From Betaproteobacteria bacterium (GTDB taxonomy: Bacteria; Pseudomonadota; Gammaproteobacteria; Burkholderiales; Casimicrobiaceae), in assembly GCA_016192065.1 (NCBI GenBank), contig JACPUX010000047.1:1-61540 (forward strand): a stretch of 61,540 nucleotides of DNA, in the 5' to 3' direction. A model generated the notes under the pieces. It was not told the origin of the DNA and ran no database searches. It worked only from the letters and a program-made list of their open reading frames with translations. Below are positions 1-7,489 of this stretch, one piece after another. Within the stretch, counting starts at the first letter, position 1. Each line of letters starts with the position of its first letter. The translations under genes were made by a program, and so were the position numbers.

Positions 1-63
1 CTCGATTTCCTGACCGATGGCTATGCTCATGACTTCCGTGTCGCTGATTTCCAGCTTCCTCAT
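1..63 (-). CDS. Partial N-terminus of a probable helix-turn-helix transposase
   Basis: Only the first 21 codons lie inside the window; the gene runs off the left edge. The start is ATG at 63, and the protein begins MRKLEISD and continues with a short polar stretch. From memory this resembles the N-terminus of winged-helix IS630-like transposases, but 21 residues cannot prove a family. The adjacent RHS gene loses its normal sequence about 80 bp away, which fits an insertion sequence having landed in it. It could instead be an unrelated small regulator. Confidence 0.4.
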   Translation of the reverse strand, partial: MRKLEISDTEVMSIAIGQEIE

Positions 64-109
64 GACGGCAGCTCCTATCCGCAATGGAGACACCGTAAGT
101 GTAGCAGAA

Positions 110-2917
110 CTATACGACATTATTTAAGACGCTATGTATAACAACTGGATCCCCGTCCACATATGCATACGTATTCAAGCCCCCATCGAGCCCAATCGGA
201 TCGCTCTCGGTGTACCTGCCGATAGTTGACTCATAATCCCTAAAGTAGTTGTAATGCATCCCCGTTTCAGCATCGAAATACTGCCCCGGGAATCTGAAGT
301 TGTTGGTCACGGTTGAAGCCGCATCCACCGTGGTCTTCCCAAACGCTTCCGCCCTGCCCTTCCAGACGATCTGGCCGGTGGTATCGGTCATCGCCTGCGG
401 TGTACCCAGGTGGTCGTTGGCGTAGAAGTAGGTGTTGCTCGCTTCCTTCTTCCACACCGGACTGGTGCCCCACATCCCTTGCGGTTCCCAGCCGTAGGTA
501 GAAAGGGTGTTGCCCGAGGCATCGTATTCGGCGAGTAAGCCTTCTTCGCCGTGGTGGAAGTAGACGGTTTCGGTGGCGGTGGTTTTCTTCAGGCGCCGGC
601 CGAAGGGGTCGTAGGCGTAAGCACCGATCGGCGTGCCGGTTTCGGTTTGGACTTGGGTCAAGCGTTCGGCCACGTCGTAGATTAGGCGCTTCTCCGCCCC
701 GCCGCTTTCGGCGATGCGTCGGGTGTGGCCGTTGGCGTCGTATTCGCGAGTCACCGCTGCATTGCCTTCGCCGTGGTTCAGGAGTTGGTGGTTGGCATTG
801 TAGACCCAGGGGCCGGGTTGGTGGGCGCTGGAGAGGCGGTTGTGTACGCCGTCATACGTGTAGCGCTCCAGGGGCAGGCCGTTGGGGTTGGCTTCACTCC
901 TTTGCAGGGGCTCGGGCGGGGTGACGGCGGTTAGGCGCGAGAGGGCGTCGTATTGGTAGGCGGTGGGGCCGTCGAGGGTGGTTTTGCTGACGATGTCGGA
1001 GGCGGCATCGTATTGGTAGGCGAGCTTGAGGAGCACCTGGCCGCTGCCGGCGGCACCGCGTTCGAGCTGGATTTGGGTGGGCCGCAGGAGGCGGTCGTAG
1101 ACTCGGGTTTGGGTGGCGCCGGGGAGCTTCATTTCGCTCACCGCGCCGCTGGCGTGGTAGGTGGTGGTGATGTCGCCGCCGGGGGTTTGGTGGGTGGTGA
1201 GGCGGCCGGTGGTGTCGTAGTTGAAGCTGGCGATGCTGCCATCGGGGTAGGTCAGAGATTGCTTCTGGCCGTTGGCGCGGTAGGTGGTGGTGAAGGTTTT
1301 GCGGAAGGGACCGAAGTTCACGTCTTCCGCGGTCTTGCGGCCCAGGGCGTCGTGGGTGTAGGTGGCTTCGCTCAGGAGTTGCCAGGTGTCGTCGGGCAGG
1401 GGCTTGGCGTCGCGGTAGGCGGTGAGTTGTCCCAGGGGGTTGTAGGTGTAGGTGATGACGCGGCTTGTGGTGGTGGCCAGTTGCCCGTCGATCAGGGGAT
1501 AGTGTTCTTCGCGGCTGCGGCGTTTGACTTCGTCGTAAGTGTAGCGGCGTTCTTGGCCGAGGCTGTCGCGGCGGGTGATGAGGTTGCCGACTTCATCGTA
1601 GACGAACTGCGTTTGCTCGCCGCCGGGGCGGGTTTCCTGGGTGCGCCGGTTGGCCAAATCATAGGCGTAGCGCGTGCTGCTGCCGGTGGGGTCGGTGACG
1701 GTGGTGAGGTTGTCTCGCGCGTCGTAGGCGTAGCGGGTTCGGCCGGCCAGGGGGTCGATGCTTTCAATTAAGCGGCGGCGGGCGTCGAAGATTTGCAGGC
1801 TGCTGCGGTTCAAGGGATCGGTCTGGGCGATGAGGTTGCCGACGGCGTCGTAGCCACTCGTGTGGGTGAGACGGGTGGTTTCGTCGAGAACTTGATGCCG
1901 GGCGGTGATGCGGTTTCTCTGGTCGTATTTGAACTCTTCGCGGTGGCTGGGGTGGTCGATGGCGGTGAGTAGGCCCTCCAGCCCACTGCCCGGCGCGCCG
2001 TAGCTGTAGCGGGTGACGAGGCCGGCGGGGTCGGTGATTTGGGTGAGGCGCCCTTCCGAGTCGTATTGGTAGGTGGTGGTGAGATTCGCCGCGTCGCTGC
2101 GGCTCGTGAGACGGCCTTCGGTGTCGTAGTGCTGGGTGCTGGCACCGTTCAAGGCGTCGGTGGTTTGGGTGAGGCGGTCGAGGGGGTCGTATTGGTAGGT
2201 GGTTTCTCGGCCCAAAGCGTCGATGGTCTTCGTGCGGTTGCCGGCGGGGTCGTAGCGATAGGCGCGGGTTTCACCTTTGGCGTCGATCACGGCCAGGAGC
2301 CGGCCGGCGGCGTCGTATTCATAGCGGGTGATGCGGTTCAAGGCGTCGGTGTGGGTGAGCGCTTGGCCCAGGGCGTTGTAGGTGTAGGTGCTGGTGTGGC
2401 CTTGGGGGTCGCTGCGGCTTTGCAAGTTGCCGTGGTCGTCATAGGTGAAGGTAGTCGTGGCGTCGTCCGCCGGGGTGGCACCTTTGACGGTTTGGGTGAG
2501 CATCTGCCCGAGGGCATCGTAGGTGTAGGTGGTGCGGCGTGCTTCCGGTAGACCGAAGGCTTCGGTGCGTTCGGTCAGGCTGCCTTGGGCATCGTATTCG
2601 TAGCGGGTCTCCACCCCGGCTTCGTCGATCTGGCGCAGCAGGCGGTGCCAGCGGGTTTCGTACGCGCGGCGGGTCTGGGTGCCGTCGGGGTGGGTGGTGA
2701 GCACGGGTTGATGCAGCTCGTCGTATTCCACCCGAGTGGCCAAGCCCCGTTCGTCGAAGGTGGTTTCAATGCGCTGGCCGTCGCGTTCGAGTTGATGGAC
2801 CACGCGACTCACCCGGTAGCCGCTCAAGGGCGCGTTGGAGCTGAAGTTGCCGGGCGGCAGGTAGACGGCGTCCTTGTTCCGGCCAGGGCTACCCAGTTTC
2901 AGGCCGCCAGCGCTCAC
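110..2917 (-). CDS. RHS/YD-repeat protein, truncated at both ends
   Basis: This 935-residue product is almost entirely tandem YD repeats of the type YDxxGRL-T-xTDxxG. They lead into an RHS core near residues 800-925, with motifs such as YFYANDHLGTP, FRFPGQYFDAETGMHYNYFRDY and GRYTESDPIGL. RHS proteins form a shell around a C-terminal toxin in contact-dependent competition. Two things are wrong here. The start is a GTG right after an in-frame stop, with no signal, PAAR or other N-terminal domain. The C-terminus stops just after the core (DGDPV then unrelated residues), so the toxin tip is missing. The divergence point is near 140-148, next to the probable transposase. It is most likely a remnant of a longer rhs gene. 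Confidence 0.9.
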   Translation of the reverse strand: MSAGGLKLGSPGRNKDAVYLPPGNFSSNAPLSGYRVSRVVHQLERDGQRIETTFDERGLATRVEYDELHQPVLTTHPDGTQTRRAYETRWHRLLRQIDEAGVETRYEYDAQGSLTERTEAFGLPEARRTTYTYDALGQMLTQTVKGATPADDATTTFTYDDHGNLQSRSDPQGHTSTYTYNALGQALTHTDALNRITRYEYDAAGRLLAVIDAKGETRAYRYDPAGNRTKTIDALGRETTYQYDPLDRLTQTTDALNGASTQHYDTEGRLTSRSDAANLTTTYQYDSEGRLTQITDPAGLVTRYSYGAPGSGLEGLLTAIDHPSHREEFKYDQRNRITARHQVLDETTRLTHTSGYDAVGNLIAQTDPLNRSSLQIFDARRRLIESIDPLAGRTRYAYDARDNLTTVTDPTGSSTRYAYDLANRRTQETRPGGEQTQFVYDEVGNLITRRDSLGQERRYTYDEVKRRSREEHYPLIDGQLATTTSRVITYTYNPLGQLTAYRDAKPLPDDTWQLLSEATYTHDALGRKTAEDVNFGPFRKTFTTTYRANGQKQSLTYPDGSIASFNYDTTGRLTTHQTPGGDITTTYHASGAVSEMKLPGATQTRVYDRLLRPTQIQLERGAAGSGQVLLKLAYQYDAASDIVSKTTLDGPTAYQYDALSRLTAVTPPEPLQRSEANPNGLPLERYTYDGVHNRLSSAHQPGPWVYNANHQLLNHGEGNAAVTREYDANGHTRRIAESGGAEKRLIYDVAERLTQVQTETGTPIGAYAYDPFGRRLKKTTATETVYFHHGEEGLLAEYDASGNTLSTYGWEPQGMWGTSPVWKKEASNTYFYANDHLGTPQAMTDTTGQIVWKGRAEAFGKTTVDAASTVTNNFRFPGQYFDAETGMHYNYFRDYESTIGRYTESDPIGLDGGLNTYAYVDGDPVVIHSVLNNVV

Positions 2918-2951
2918 CGGAGACCCTTGCGTCGCCGGCGGTTAAAAGAGC

Positions 2952-2981
2952 TTGCGCAGCAATATCGCTGTTGCCTATACT
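2952..2981 (+). promoter_or_regulatory. Putative sigma70 promoter for the small ORF / PIN toxin-antitoxin group
   Basis: A TTGCGC hexamer at 2952-2957 and TATACT at 2976-2981 are separated by 18 bases. That would start transcription near 2988, just before the ATG at 3000. The assignment rests on consensus similarity and position only. Confidence 0.4.
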
Positions 2982-2999
2982 CGGCGGCAGGTGAGCCCA

Positions 3000-3260
3000 A
3001 TGTCAACCCAAGTCGCGCAAAAAACCGGGGTTAGAATCCAAGCACCGTTCATGCTTTTTGGAGAGAGCGCCTTGGCCAAAGCGCAGGCAGAAAGCGTCGG
3101 CTTGGAGAAACTTTCCAAGCGCGAGGCCATGGTGAAGAACTGCCGACGCTATCGCCAGCAGCAAGCCATCGACAAGCGGCCCAAGCGCCATCAGGATGCG
3201 CTGCTGCGCAGCCTTGACGCGTTTCTGTCGCGTGCAGGCTCGCGCTCCCGAGGCCCGTAA
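3000..3260 (+). CDS. Small hypothetical protein upstream of the toxin-antitoxin pair
   Basis: The 86-residue basic protein is not one I recognise. It begins MSTQVAQKTGVRIQ and its C-terminal half is rich in Arg, Lys and Gln. The ATG at 3000 is chosen because a putative promoter ends at 2981 and a GGTGAG stretch lies just upstream. An upstream in-frame start at 2952 would sit inside the promoter. The antitoxin gene starts 12 bp downstream, so co-transcription is likely. It may be an extra DNA-binding component of the module or a chance ORF. Confidence 0.4.
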   Translation: MSTQVAQKTGVRIQAPFMLFGESALAKAQAESVGLEKLSKREAMVKNCRRYRQQQAIDKRPKRHQDALLRSLDAFLSRAGSRSRGP

Positions 3261-3272
3261 GGAACCGCAGCC

Positions 3273-3521
3273 ATGACCACGCTAGATTTGAAACTGACTC
3301 TGCCCGATCAACTCGCCCGCGAAGCCCAAGCGGCGGGACTGCTCACACCCGAGGCTATGGAAGAGATGTTGCGCGAGCGCTTGCGCAAGCGCGCGGGCGA
3401 ACAACTGCTCAGCATGATGCAAAAACTCCATGACGCTAACACCCCACCCATGAGCATGGACGAGATTCAGGAAGAAGTGCGCGCGGTGCGCGCCGAACGC
3501 GGCAAGAACGCCAGAAGCTGA
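3273..3521 (+). CDS. Type II antitoxin paired with a PIN-domain toxin
   Basis: This is an 82-residue, charged, mostly helical protein with an N-terminal segment (LDLKLTLPDQLAREAQAAGL) that looks like the short strand and helix of small antitoxins. The acidic C-terminal tail (MDEIQEEVRAVRAERG) is typical of the part that wraps a PIN toxin. A ribosome site (AAGGA) precedes the ATG. The TGA stop overlaps the ATG of the PIN gene by one base, the usual translational coupling of toxin-antitoxin operons. Such antitoxins usually repress their own promoter. The exact antitoxin family is uncertain. Confidence 0.75.
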   Translation: MTTLDLKLTLPDQLAREAQAAGLLTPEAMEEMLRERLRKRAGEQLLSMMQKLHDANTPPMSMDEIQEEVRAVRAERGKNARS

Positions 3522-3940
3522 TGCCGCGCTTGGTGCTGGATACCAATGTCGTAGCGGCTGGCTTGCTCTGGCCTGGCGCATCGGCGCAACTGATCAAGGC
3601 GGCGATTGAAAGTCGCGTCACGCTTGCCATCAGTGCTACGTTGTTCGCCGAGCTCACGAAGATTTTGCAGCGAGCCAAGTTCGCTACCGCCATCAGCAAG
3701 CAAGGTGTGTCGATCGAAACACTGCTCGATCGCTACTTCACCCTATGCGATCTGGTCGTGCCCGCAGGCATCAACCCTACCGTGCATGCCGACCCCGACG
3801 ATGATCATGTGCTCGCCTGCGCACTGGCCGCCCAAGCCGATCTGATCGTCTCCGGCGATCGGCATCTGCTCAACCTCGCCCGCTTCCACGGCATCACCAT
3901 CGTTAACCCTGCGACCGCGATCAAGATCGTCAGCGGCTAA
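3521..3940 (+). CDS. PIN-domain toxin (putative ribonuclease)
   Basis: The 139-residue protein has the hallmarks of the PIN toxin family of COG1569 type: an N-terminal LVLDTNVVAAGL with the first acidic residue, a conserved Glu in TLFAELTKIL, the cluster HADPDDDHVLACAL, and a final SGDRHLL. These acidic residues bind Mg2+/Mn2+ in a single-strand RNase active site. The toxin would cleave RNA when the labile antitoxin is degraded. It is full length, the acidic residues look intact, and the start overlaps the antitoxin stop. It was probably gained with the surrounding accessory DNA. Confidence 0.88.
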   Translation: MPRLVLDTNVVAAGLLWPGASAQLIKAAIESRVTLAISATLFAELTKILQRAKFATAISKQGVSIETLLDRYFTLCDLVVPAGINPTVHADPDDDHVLACALAAQADLIVSGDRHLLNLARFHGITIVNPATAIKIVSG

Positions 3941-4022
3941 GCGCCTCGTTTCAGCAGCTACCGCGCCAAGCGCAGTGGGTAGGACTCCTACGGGGTTATT
4001 CGTGTCCCCCGTTCCCCAAATC

Positions 4023-4376
4023 TCATTCTCGCCCTTTCGCGCACTTGGCCAGGTCCAAGCCGAGCCACGCGAGAAGATCTCCCATTTCGACCACCGTCAG
4101 TTCCAAATAATGGGCAATTTGGACATGCTGGCTTTGGTTGATACGCGAATACTCATCGTTCCTGCGCGACGACTCCATAAACCGGGGGGCGGCCCAGGGC
4201 GTTGGAGGTCCGCCCACAGGGGATTCAGGTTCGAGAAACTTGATGCGAGCCCGCTTGATCCGTTCTAATCGGCTCCCGACACCATTGTCCCTCCTCGACA
4301 CCATTCTCCCTCCAAATCGACTCCCGACACCATTCGCCCGCCGACACCATTCGCCCGCCCACATCGCCATCACCAC
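4023..4376 (-). other. Doubtful ORF, possible gene remnant
   Basis: The gap 3941-4528 has no convincing gene. This frame stays open for 117 codons, but its upstream third is made of the short repeats at 4265-4356. The downstream part (ending with a LELTVVEMGDLLAWLGLDLA-like helix) could be the tail of a small helix-turn-helix protein. Nothing else supports coding. I treat it as a decayed remnant. Confidence 0.2.
4265..4356. repeat. Four copies of a 15-bp repeat in degenerate tandem
   Basis: The 15-mer CGACACCATTSKCCC (S,K variable) begins at 4277, 4296, 4325 and 4342. Two copies are preceded by a related AATCGRCTCCC. Spacing is irregular (19, 29, 17), so it is not a CRISPR array. It could be a REP-type or transposon-end repeat cluster. 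Confidence 0.55.
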
Positions 4377-4528
4377 CGGTTAGGGGGAACACGACAGGCG
4401 ATATTCAAACCTGGTCGGTTCTTGCTGCTGCGTTTTTTCGTGGTTCCCATGAGCACCCGCACCGATATCACTTCGACAGGTCTAACCAGATTGCAACCGG
4501 AACGATCACCGCGCCCCTGCTCCACAAG

Positions 4529-5146
4529 TCAATGATCGCGGAACCATTCAGCTCTGCTGGACTCGGTTGGATCAATCCGACCCTGCTCGCAAGCCTCGTA
4601 AAATGAATCCTCGTCGGTTTCGAAGAGCAGCACATCGCTCGGAGCGAGAGGAAAGCACTCAAGAACAAACGTCGGAAAGTACGACTCGATGAGGGCCAGA
4701 TCTTCATCAAGCCAAATCGCCAACTCCGTGACAAAAACAGGTGGATTTCCGCAATCGCGGCAATACTTCCCGAGGTCGAAGTCACGGACCAATGCCGAGG
4801 GAGCAAACGCGGCTCGCGTAGAGAGCATGCGGTCGCCCAACGAAAACAGTATCGAGCTAGCCAATACGACGGACATTTTTCGCCCGAACGTCCACATGAG
4901 ATCTTCTCGTATACAGCCGTCCCCGTCCCACTTTGGGACGATGAAGCCACTGAGTCCATACGTAACCAGCGTTGCGTATTCAGACGATGGAAACGAATCG
5001 AAGACTCGAACGTCGAACACTGGCCCGGCGACTTGTGTGCTGACGCCAAGTCTCGACTCAAGCAACTGGAAATGGCGTTCCAGAATCCCTTCGTACTCTC
5101 GCATCCCTTCCCCAGAGCGCCAGAAAGCCGGATTCTTGTTGGTCAT
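4529..5146 (-). CDS. SUFU-family immunity protein (cassette A)
   Basis: The 205-residue protein resembles suppressor-of-fused domain immunity proteins of polymorphic toxin systems. It has the early motif PVFDVRVFDSFPSSEYATLV-TYGLSG and a late block VFVTELAIWLDEDL-IESYFPTFVLECFPL. Such proteins bind and neutralise a cognate nuclease toxin in the cytoplasm. The 3' end of a toxin-like reading frame stops 6 bp upstream of its ATG, the expected toxin-then-immunity order. The family call is from remembered motif similarity. It is probably expressed from within the array or only after recombination. Confidence 0.75.
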   Translation of the reverse strand: MTNKNPAFWRSGEGMREYEGILERHFQLLESRLGVSTQVAGPVFDVRVFDSFPSSEYATLVTYGLSGFIVPKWDGDGCIREDLMWTFGRKMSVVLASSILFSLGDRMLSTRAAFAPSALVRDFDLGKYCRDCGNPPVFVTELAIWLDEDLALIESYFPTFVLECFPLAPSDVLLFETDEDSFYEACEQGRIDPTESSRAEWFRDH

Positions 5147-5152
5147 AGATGG

Positions 5153-5347
5153 TTACCCGTCGCGGTCACGATGGCACTTTTTGCACAGGTGCGACAACCA
5201 GTCAACGTTGTTGAAAGCGCCACGCATTACTCGTCGCTTCAATGCGCGTGCAGTCGGCGAGCGGTAATCTGGGGCGCGCAGTGGCATCGCGGCGGTGCAT
5301 GTCTTGTTATTGCCGGTCGCTTGCCGTGTATCAGCGGCTAGCCCAGT
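5153..5347 (-). pseudogene. Tail of an HNH-type nuclease toxin, 5' truncated
   Basis: A 65-codon frame opens after an in-frame TGA at 5348-5350 and ends with TAA at 5153, six bases before the SUFU immunity ATG. Its last residues, WLSHLCKKCHRDRDG, look like the final CxxC-H element of an HNH/treble-clef nuclease, and an earlier Cys sits in NKTCTAAM. No start codon or leader is present. It partly overlaps the end of the next immunity gene. I infer the C-terminal scrap of the toxin neutralised by the 4529-5146 product. Confidence 0.5.
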
Positions 5348-5897
5348 TCAATCTGACCCCCGCGTCTTTGATCGCTGCTCCAGTGGTTCTGAACCATGCC
5401 AGATCATGACACCGACGCGTCTCCAGTGTACCGTCCCATTCGTCCGGCGTGATCGGCACCAACAGCCAGGCTTCAATAGATTCGCCCGCCTCGACATAGC
5501 AATCAATCTCCAGCCCAATTGACGACGGTTTCGATACCAGGATGCCATCGAACTCCGTCCCCGGAAAATAATGCTCATACGGTCCAATGCGCTCGTCTTG
5601 CAACAAGGCCCAGTGCTTTTGAAGCAAAAGGTCGCAGAAGTTGAGGGCAAAGCTCCCGCAGGCTTCATAGGACCTCCATGACGGAACAAAGAGGCAGAAC
5701 TCCTGTCGGGTCGCTTTCCCGGTAGGCAACCCGAGCGTGTGGTGACTTAGCCCGAGCGTAACAAAAAGACTTCCCCGGCCGTCTTCCCAGGGGGTAAAAA
5801 CAGCAATGCTCAGTCCGGAGCGTCGTGCGCTTTGATCGCTGAAACCATCACCCATGCGGCCCAGATGCCGCTCAAGGAAGTCCGGGTAATGGATCAT
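5331..5897 (-). CDS. SUFU-like immunity protein (cassette B)
   Basis: The protein of 188 residues starts at the ATG at 5895-5897, which overlaps the toxin stop as ATGA and so fixes the start. It begins MIHYPDFLERHLG and carries SUFU-like features: GLSIAVFTPWEDG-SLFVTLGLSHHTL, FCLFVPSW, and late LLVPITPDEW. It shares architecture but little close identity with the neighbour at 4529-5146, as expected for immunity proteins specific to different toxins. It probably protects against the nuclease encoded just upstream, with which it is translationally coupled. Confidence 0.75.
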   Translation of the reverse strand: MIHYPDFLERHLGRMGDGFSDQSARRSGLSIAVFTPWEDGRGSLFVTLGLSHHTLGLPTGKATRQEFCLFVPSWRSYEACGSFALNFCDLLLQKHWALLQDERIGPYEHYFPGTEFDGILVSKPSSIGLEIDCYVEAGESIEAWLLVPITPDEWDGTLETRRCHDLAWFRTTGAAIKDAGVRLNWASR

Positions 5898-6424
5898 TTC
5901 TCTCGGTCTCCCAGAGACATATTGCAACGAGGGCATAGTCCCGAAACCCCCGTCTGGTAGTTTGCCCGCTGAACCGACCGGGGTTCGTTCTCCATGCAGC
6001 GCTTGCTCCACGCGGGGGTATGGTGTGCGTGCCAGTCCCGCGGAACCCCAGAAAACGGGGGTACGCCAATTTGCTTGCCACATCTCGGACATACTTTCTG
6101 CCCATTGCTTCCCGAAGGAAGGGCATTCCATGCATCCCAAAGGGTTTGCTTCCACCACTTGCATCTTGGTGCCGTCGCATTATGCCCCCACACCCCCTCC
6201 TCACCCACGAAGAAGGTATGCGCATTCGCGACTTCGAGATTGTATACCCGCTCGTGCTTGAGCTCATGCTCGACCTTGACGACTTCGGCGCGCTTGGGGC
6301 GCTCGTCCGTTGATCCTTTGAGGTCGAGCTGCCCGCCTGCCTTGATGAGTTGCGCATCGCGCCAGCCCTCGGCGGTGCGCAAGGGGTGGTTGGCGGTGGC
6401 GGTTGCGTTTTTACTGGCGAAGGC
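5894..6424 (-). CDS. Orphan toxin C-terminal cassette B: HINT leader plus Cys/His nuclease tip, no start codon
   Basis: The frame opens directly after the TAG that ends the next immunity gene (6425-6427) and has no credible ATG. The first part, HPLRTAEGWRDAQLIKAGG to VYNLEVANAHTFFVGEEGVW, is the end of a pre-toxin HINT (self-splicing/protease) domain. The tip that follows has CPRCGKQ, WHAHHTPAWSKR and a second CPRC near the end, which fits an HNH/treble-clef nuclease. It ends in the ATGA overlap with its immunity gene. This is the classic form of a displaced rhs C-terminal cassette: silent until recombined onto a full-length carrier gene. Confidence 0.8.
   Translation of the reverse strand, partial: AFASKNATATANHPLRTAEGWRDAQLIKAGGQLDLKGSTDERPKRAEVVKVEHELKHERVYNLEVANAHTFFVGEEGVWGHNATAPRCKWWKQTLWDAWNALPSGSNGQKVCPRCGKQIGVPPFSGVPRDWHAHHTPAWSKRCMENEPRSVQRANYQTGVSGLCPRCNMSLGDREK
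6175..6386 (-). repeat. 212-bp HINT leader repeat, copy 1
   Basis: This stretch encodes the HINT end and its first and last bases match 7147-7358. By eye the two copies differ at only two positions (within the run encoding the ERPKRAEVVKVE part). It marks the conserved part of the displaced cassette and gives a substrate for homologous recombination. Confidence 0.9.
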
Positions 6425-6835
6425 CTAGCTCTTCAGCACCCTGTACTGTTCGTGCGACTCTCCAAAATAGAACGCGAGCCGACCCGGCACGGCAGAGATT
6501 ACGCCGACGAATACTAGCGAACTTGCCAATAAAGCGCTCTTCACGTCCAGAAGGACACACGGTCGCGTCGCACTCATGAAGACGCACCGTGCCGGAGCGC
6601 CCTCGGCGAAAAGAAACTCAATCAGTCGCATCGGTGACATGCCAGCAAACACTCCGCGAGGAAAGGGGGTGCACTTCTGCTGGTCGAGCCGCTTGTTGAA
6701 ATGGTAGAGTTCTGCGCGTAGTTTTAATGACCCCCGCTCTGAATCCAATAGCTCCAAGTACCGCGCCCGCTTCGCGGAAACGATGAAGCTCCGAATGAAC
6801 TCCTCGGCGTGACGCCTGCATTCTGCATCTGACAT
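6425..6835 (-). CDS. Putative immunity protein (cassette C)
   Basis: I do not recognise the family of this 136-residue protein. It starts with MSDAECRRHAEEFIRSF, is helical and basic in its first half, and has one hydrophobic segment near residues 105-120 (LLASSLVFVGVISAV). It follows a HINT-plus-tip cassette by 36 bp on the same strand, the standard place for the cognate immunity gene. Its stop codon is the one from which the next cassette's start-less frame continues. Function as an immunity protein is inferred from position only. Confidence 0.6.
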   Translation of the reverse strand: MSDAECRRHAEEFIRSFIVSAKRARYLELLDSERGSLKLRAELYHFNKRLDQQKCTPFPRGVFAGMSPMRLIEFLFAEGAPARCVFMSATRPCVLLDVKSALLASSLVFVGVISAVPGRLAFYFGESHEQYRVLKS

Positions 6836-6871
6836 GGCAGTCTCGTCCTCAAACGCGATCGGCTTCCCAGC

Positions 6872-7384
6872 CTACTTGAATCGACACCGATAGTGGATAT
6901 TCGGCCTCCACGGTCGATCATGATATCGGTCGTGGTAGTGCTGCCCGGCGCCGTAGTCATCTGGTCCATGCGGTCCGCGTGGGCCATCATCGAACCCCCA
7001 ACGGCTTGAGGCATCCCTAGCACCACTATGCGTGGGAAACCGCACACTAATGTCACGACTACCACGCCCACCACGCCAGTCTCGCAGTGGGTCCGTCTGA
7101 TCGTTTGGCGGGACATGTGGACCTTTGGGTGGGCCGCAGCCCTTCTTCGCATTATGCCCCCACACCCCCTCCTCACCCACGAAGAAGGTATGCGCATTCG
7201 CGACTTCGAGATTGTATACCCGCTCGTGCTTGAGCTCATGCTCGACCTTGACGACTTCAGCGCGCTTGGGGCGCTCATCCGTTGATCCTTTGAGGTCGAG
7301 CTGCCCGCCTGCCTTGATGAGTTGCGCATCGCGCCAGCCCTCGGCGGTGCGCAAGGGGGGGTGGCGGTAGTGGCAGCGGTCCAT
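6872..7384 (-). CDS. Orphan toxin C-terminal cassette C: HINT leader plus unrecognised tip
   Basis: The 170-residue frame starts at an ATG at 7384 and enters the same HINT sequence as cassette B (HPPLRTAEGWRDAQL to VGEEGVWGHNA). After AKKGCG the sequence changes completely. The tip of about 90 residues is rich in Gly, Arg, Asp, His and Pro, with HYHDRYHDRPWRPNIHYRCR near the end. I know no toxin domain matching it. By analogy with cassette B, it should be the variable toxin tip with its immunity gene downstream. Several His and Asp residues could serve a nuclease or metal site, but this is speculation. Confidence 0.7.
   Translation of the reverse strand: MDRCHYRHPPLRTAEGWRDAQLIKAGGQLDLKGSTDERPKRAEVVKVEHELKHERVYNLEVANAHTFFVGEEGVWGHNAKKGCGPPKGPHVPPNDQTDPLRDWRGGRGSRDISVRFPTHSGARDASSRWGFDDGPRGPHGPDDYGAGQHYHDRYHDRPWRPNIHYRCRFK
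7147..7358 (-). repeat. 212-bp HINT leader repeat, copy 2
   Basis: This is the partner of 6175-6386, in the same orientation 972 bp away. Identity stops exactly where each cassette acquires its own tip (toward lower coordinates) and its own leader (toward higher coordinates). Confidence 0.9.
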
Positions 7385-7489
7385 GCTCAGGGCTCAGCTT
7401 CCTCAATCGAACGCGGACTTGCGTGAATCCTCAACGCACAACGATAGGCCAGTGGAGCAACTCGGAACGGCTAGGTCAACGCCACCTCG

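Noticed and set aside
953..1771. Long plus-strand ORF antisense to the RHS gene
   Set aside because: It is a frame shadow of GC-rich YD repeats: low-complexity Gly/Val/Ala and no ribosome site. The minus-strand protein is clearly real.
7028..7370. Plus-strand ORFs across the HINT repeat (two near-identical short proteins)
   Set aside because: They arise because the repeat is present twice. The minus-strand HINT reading has clear domain motifs.
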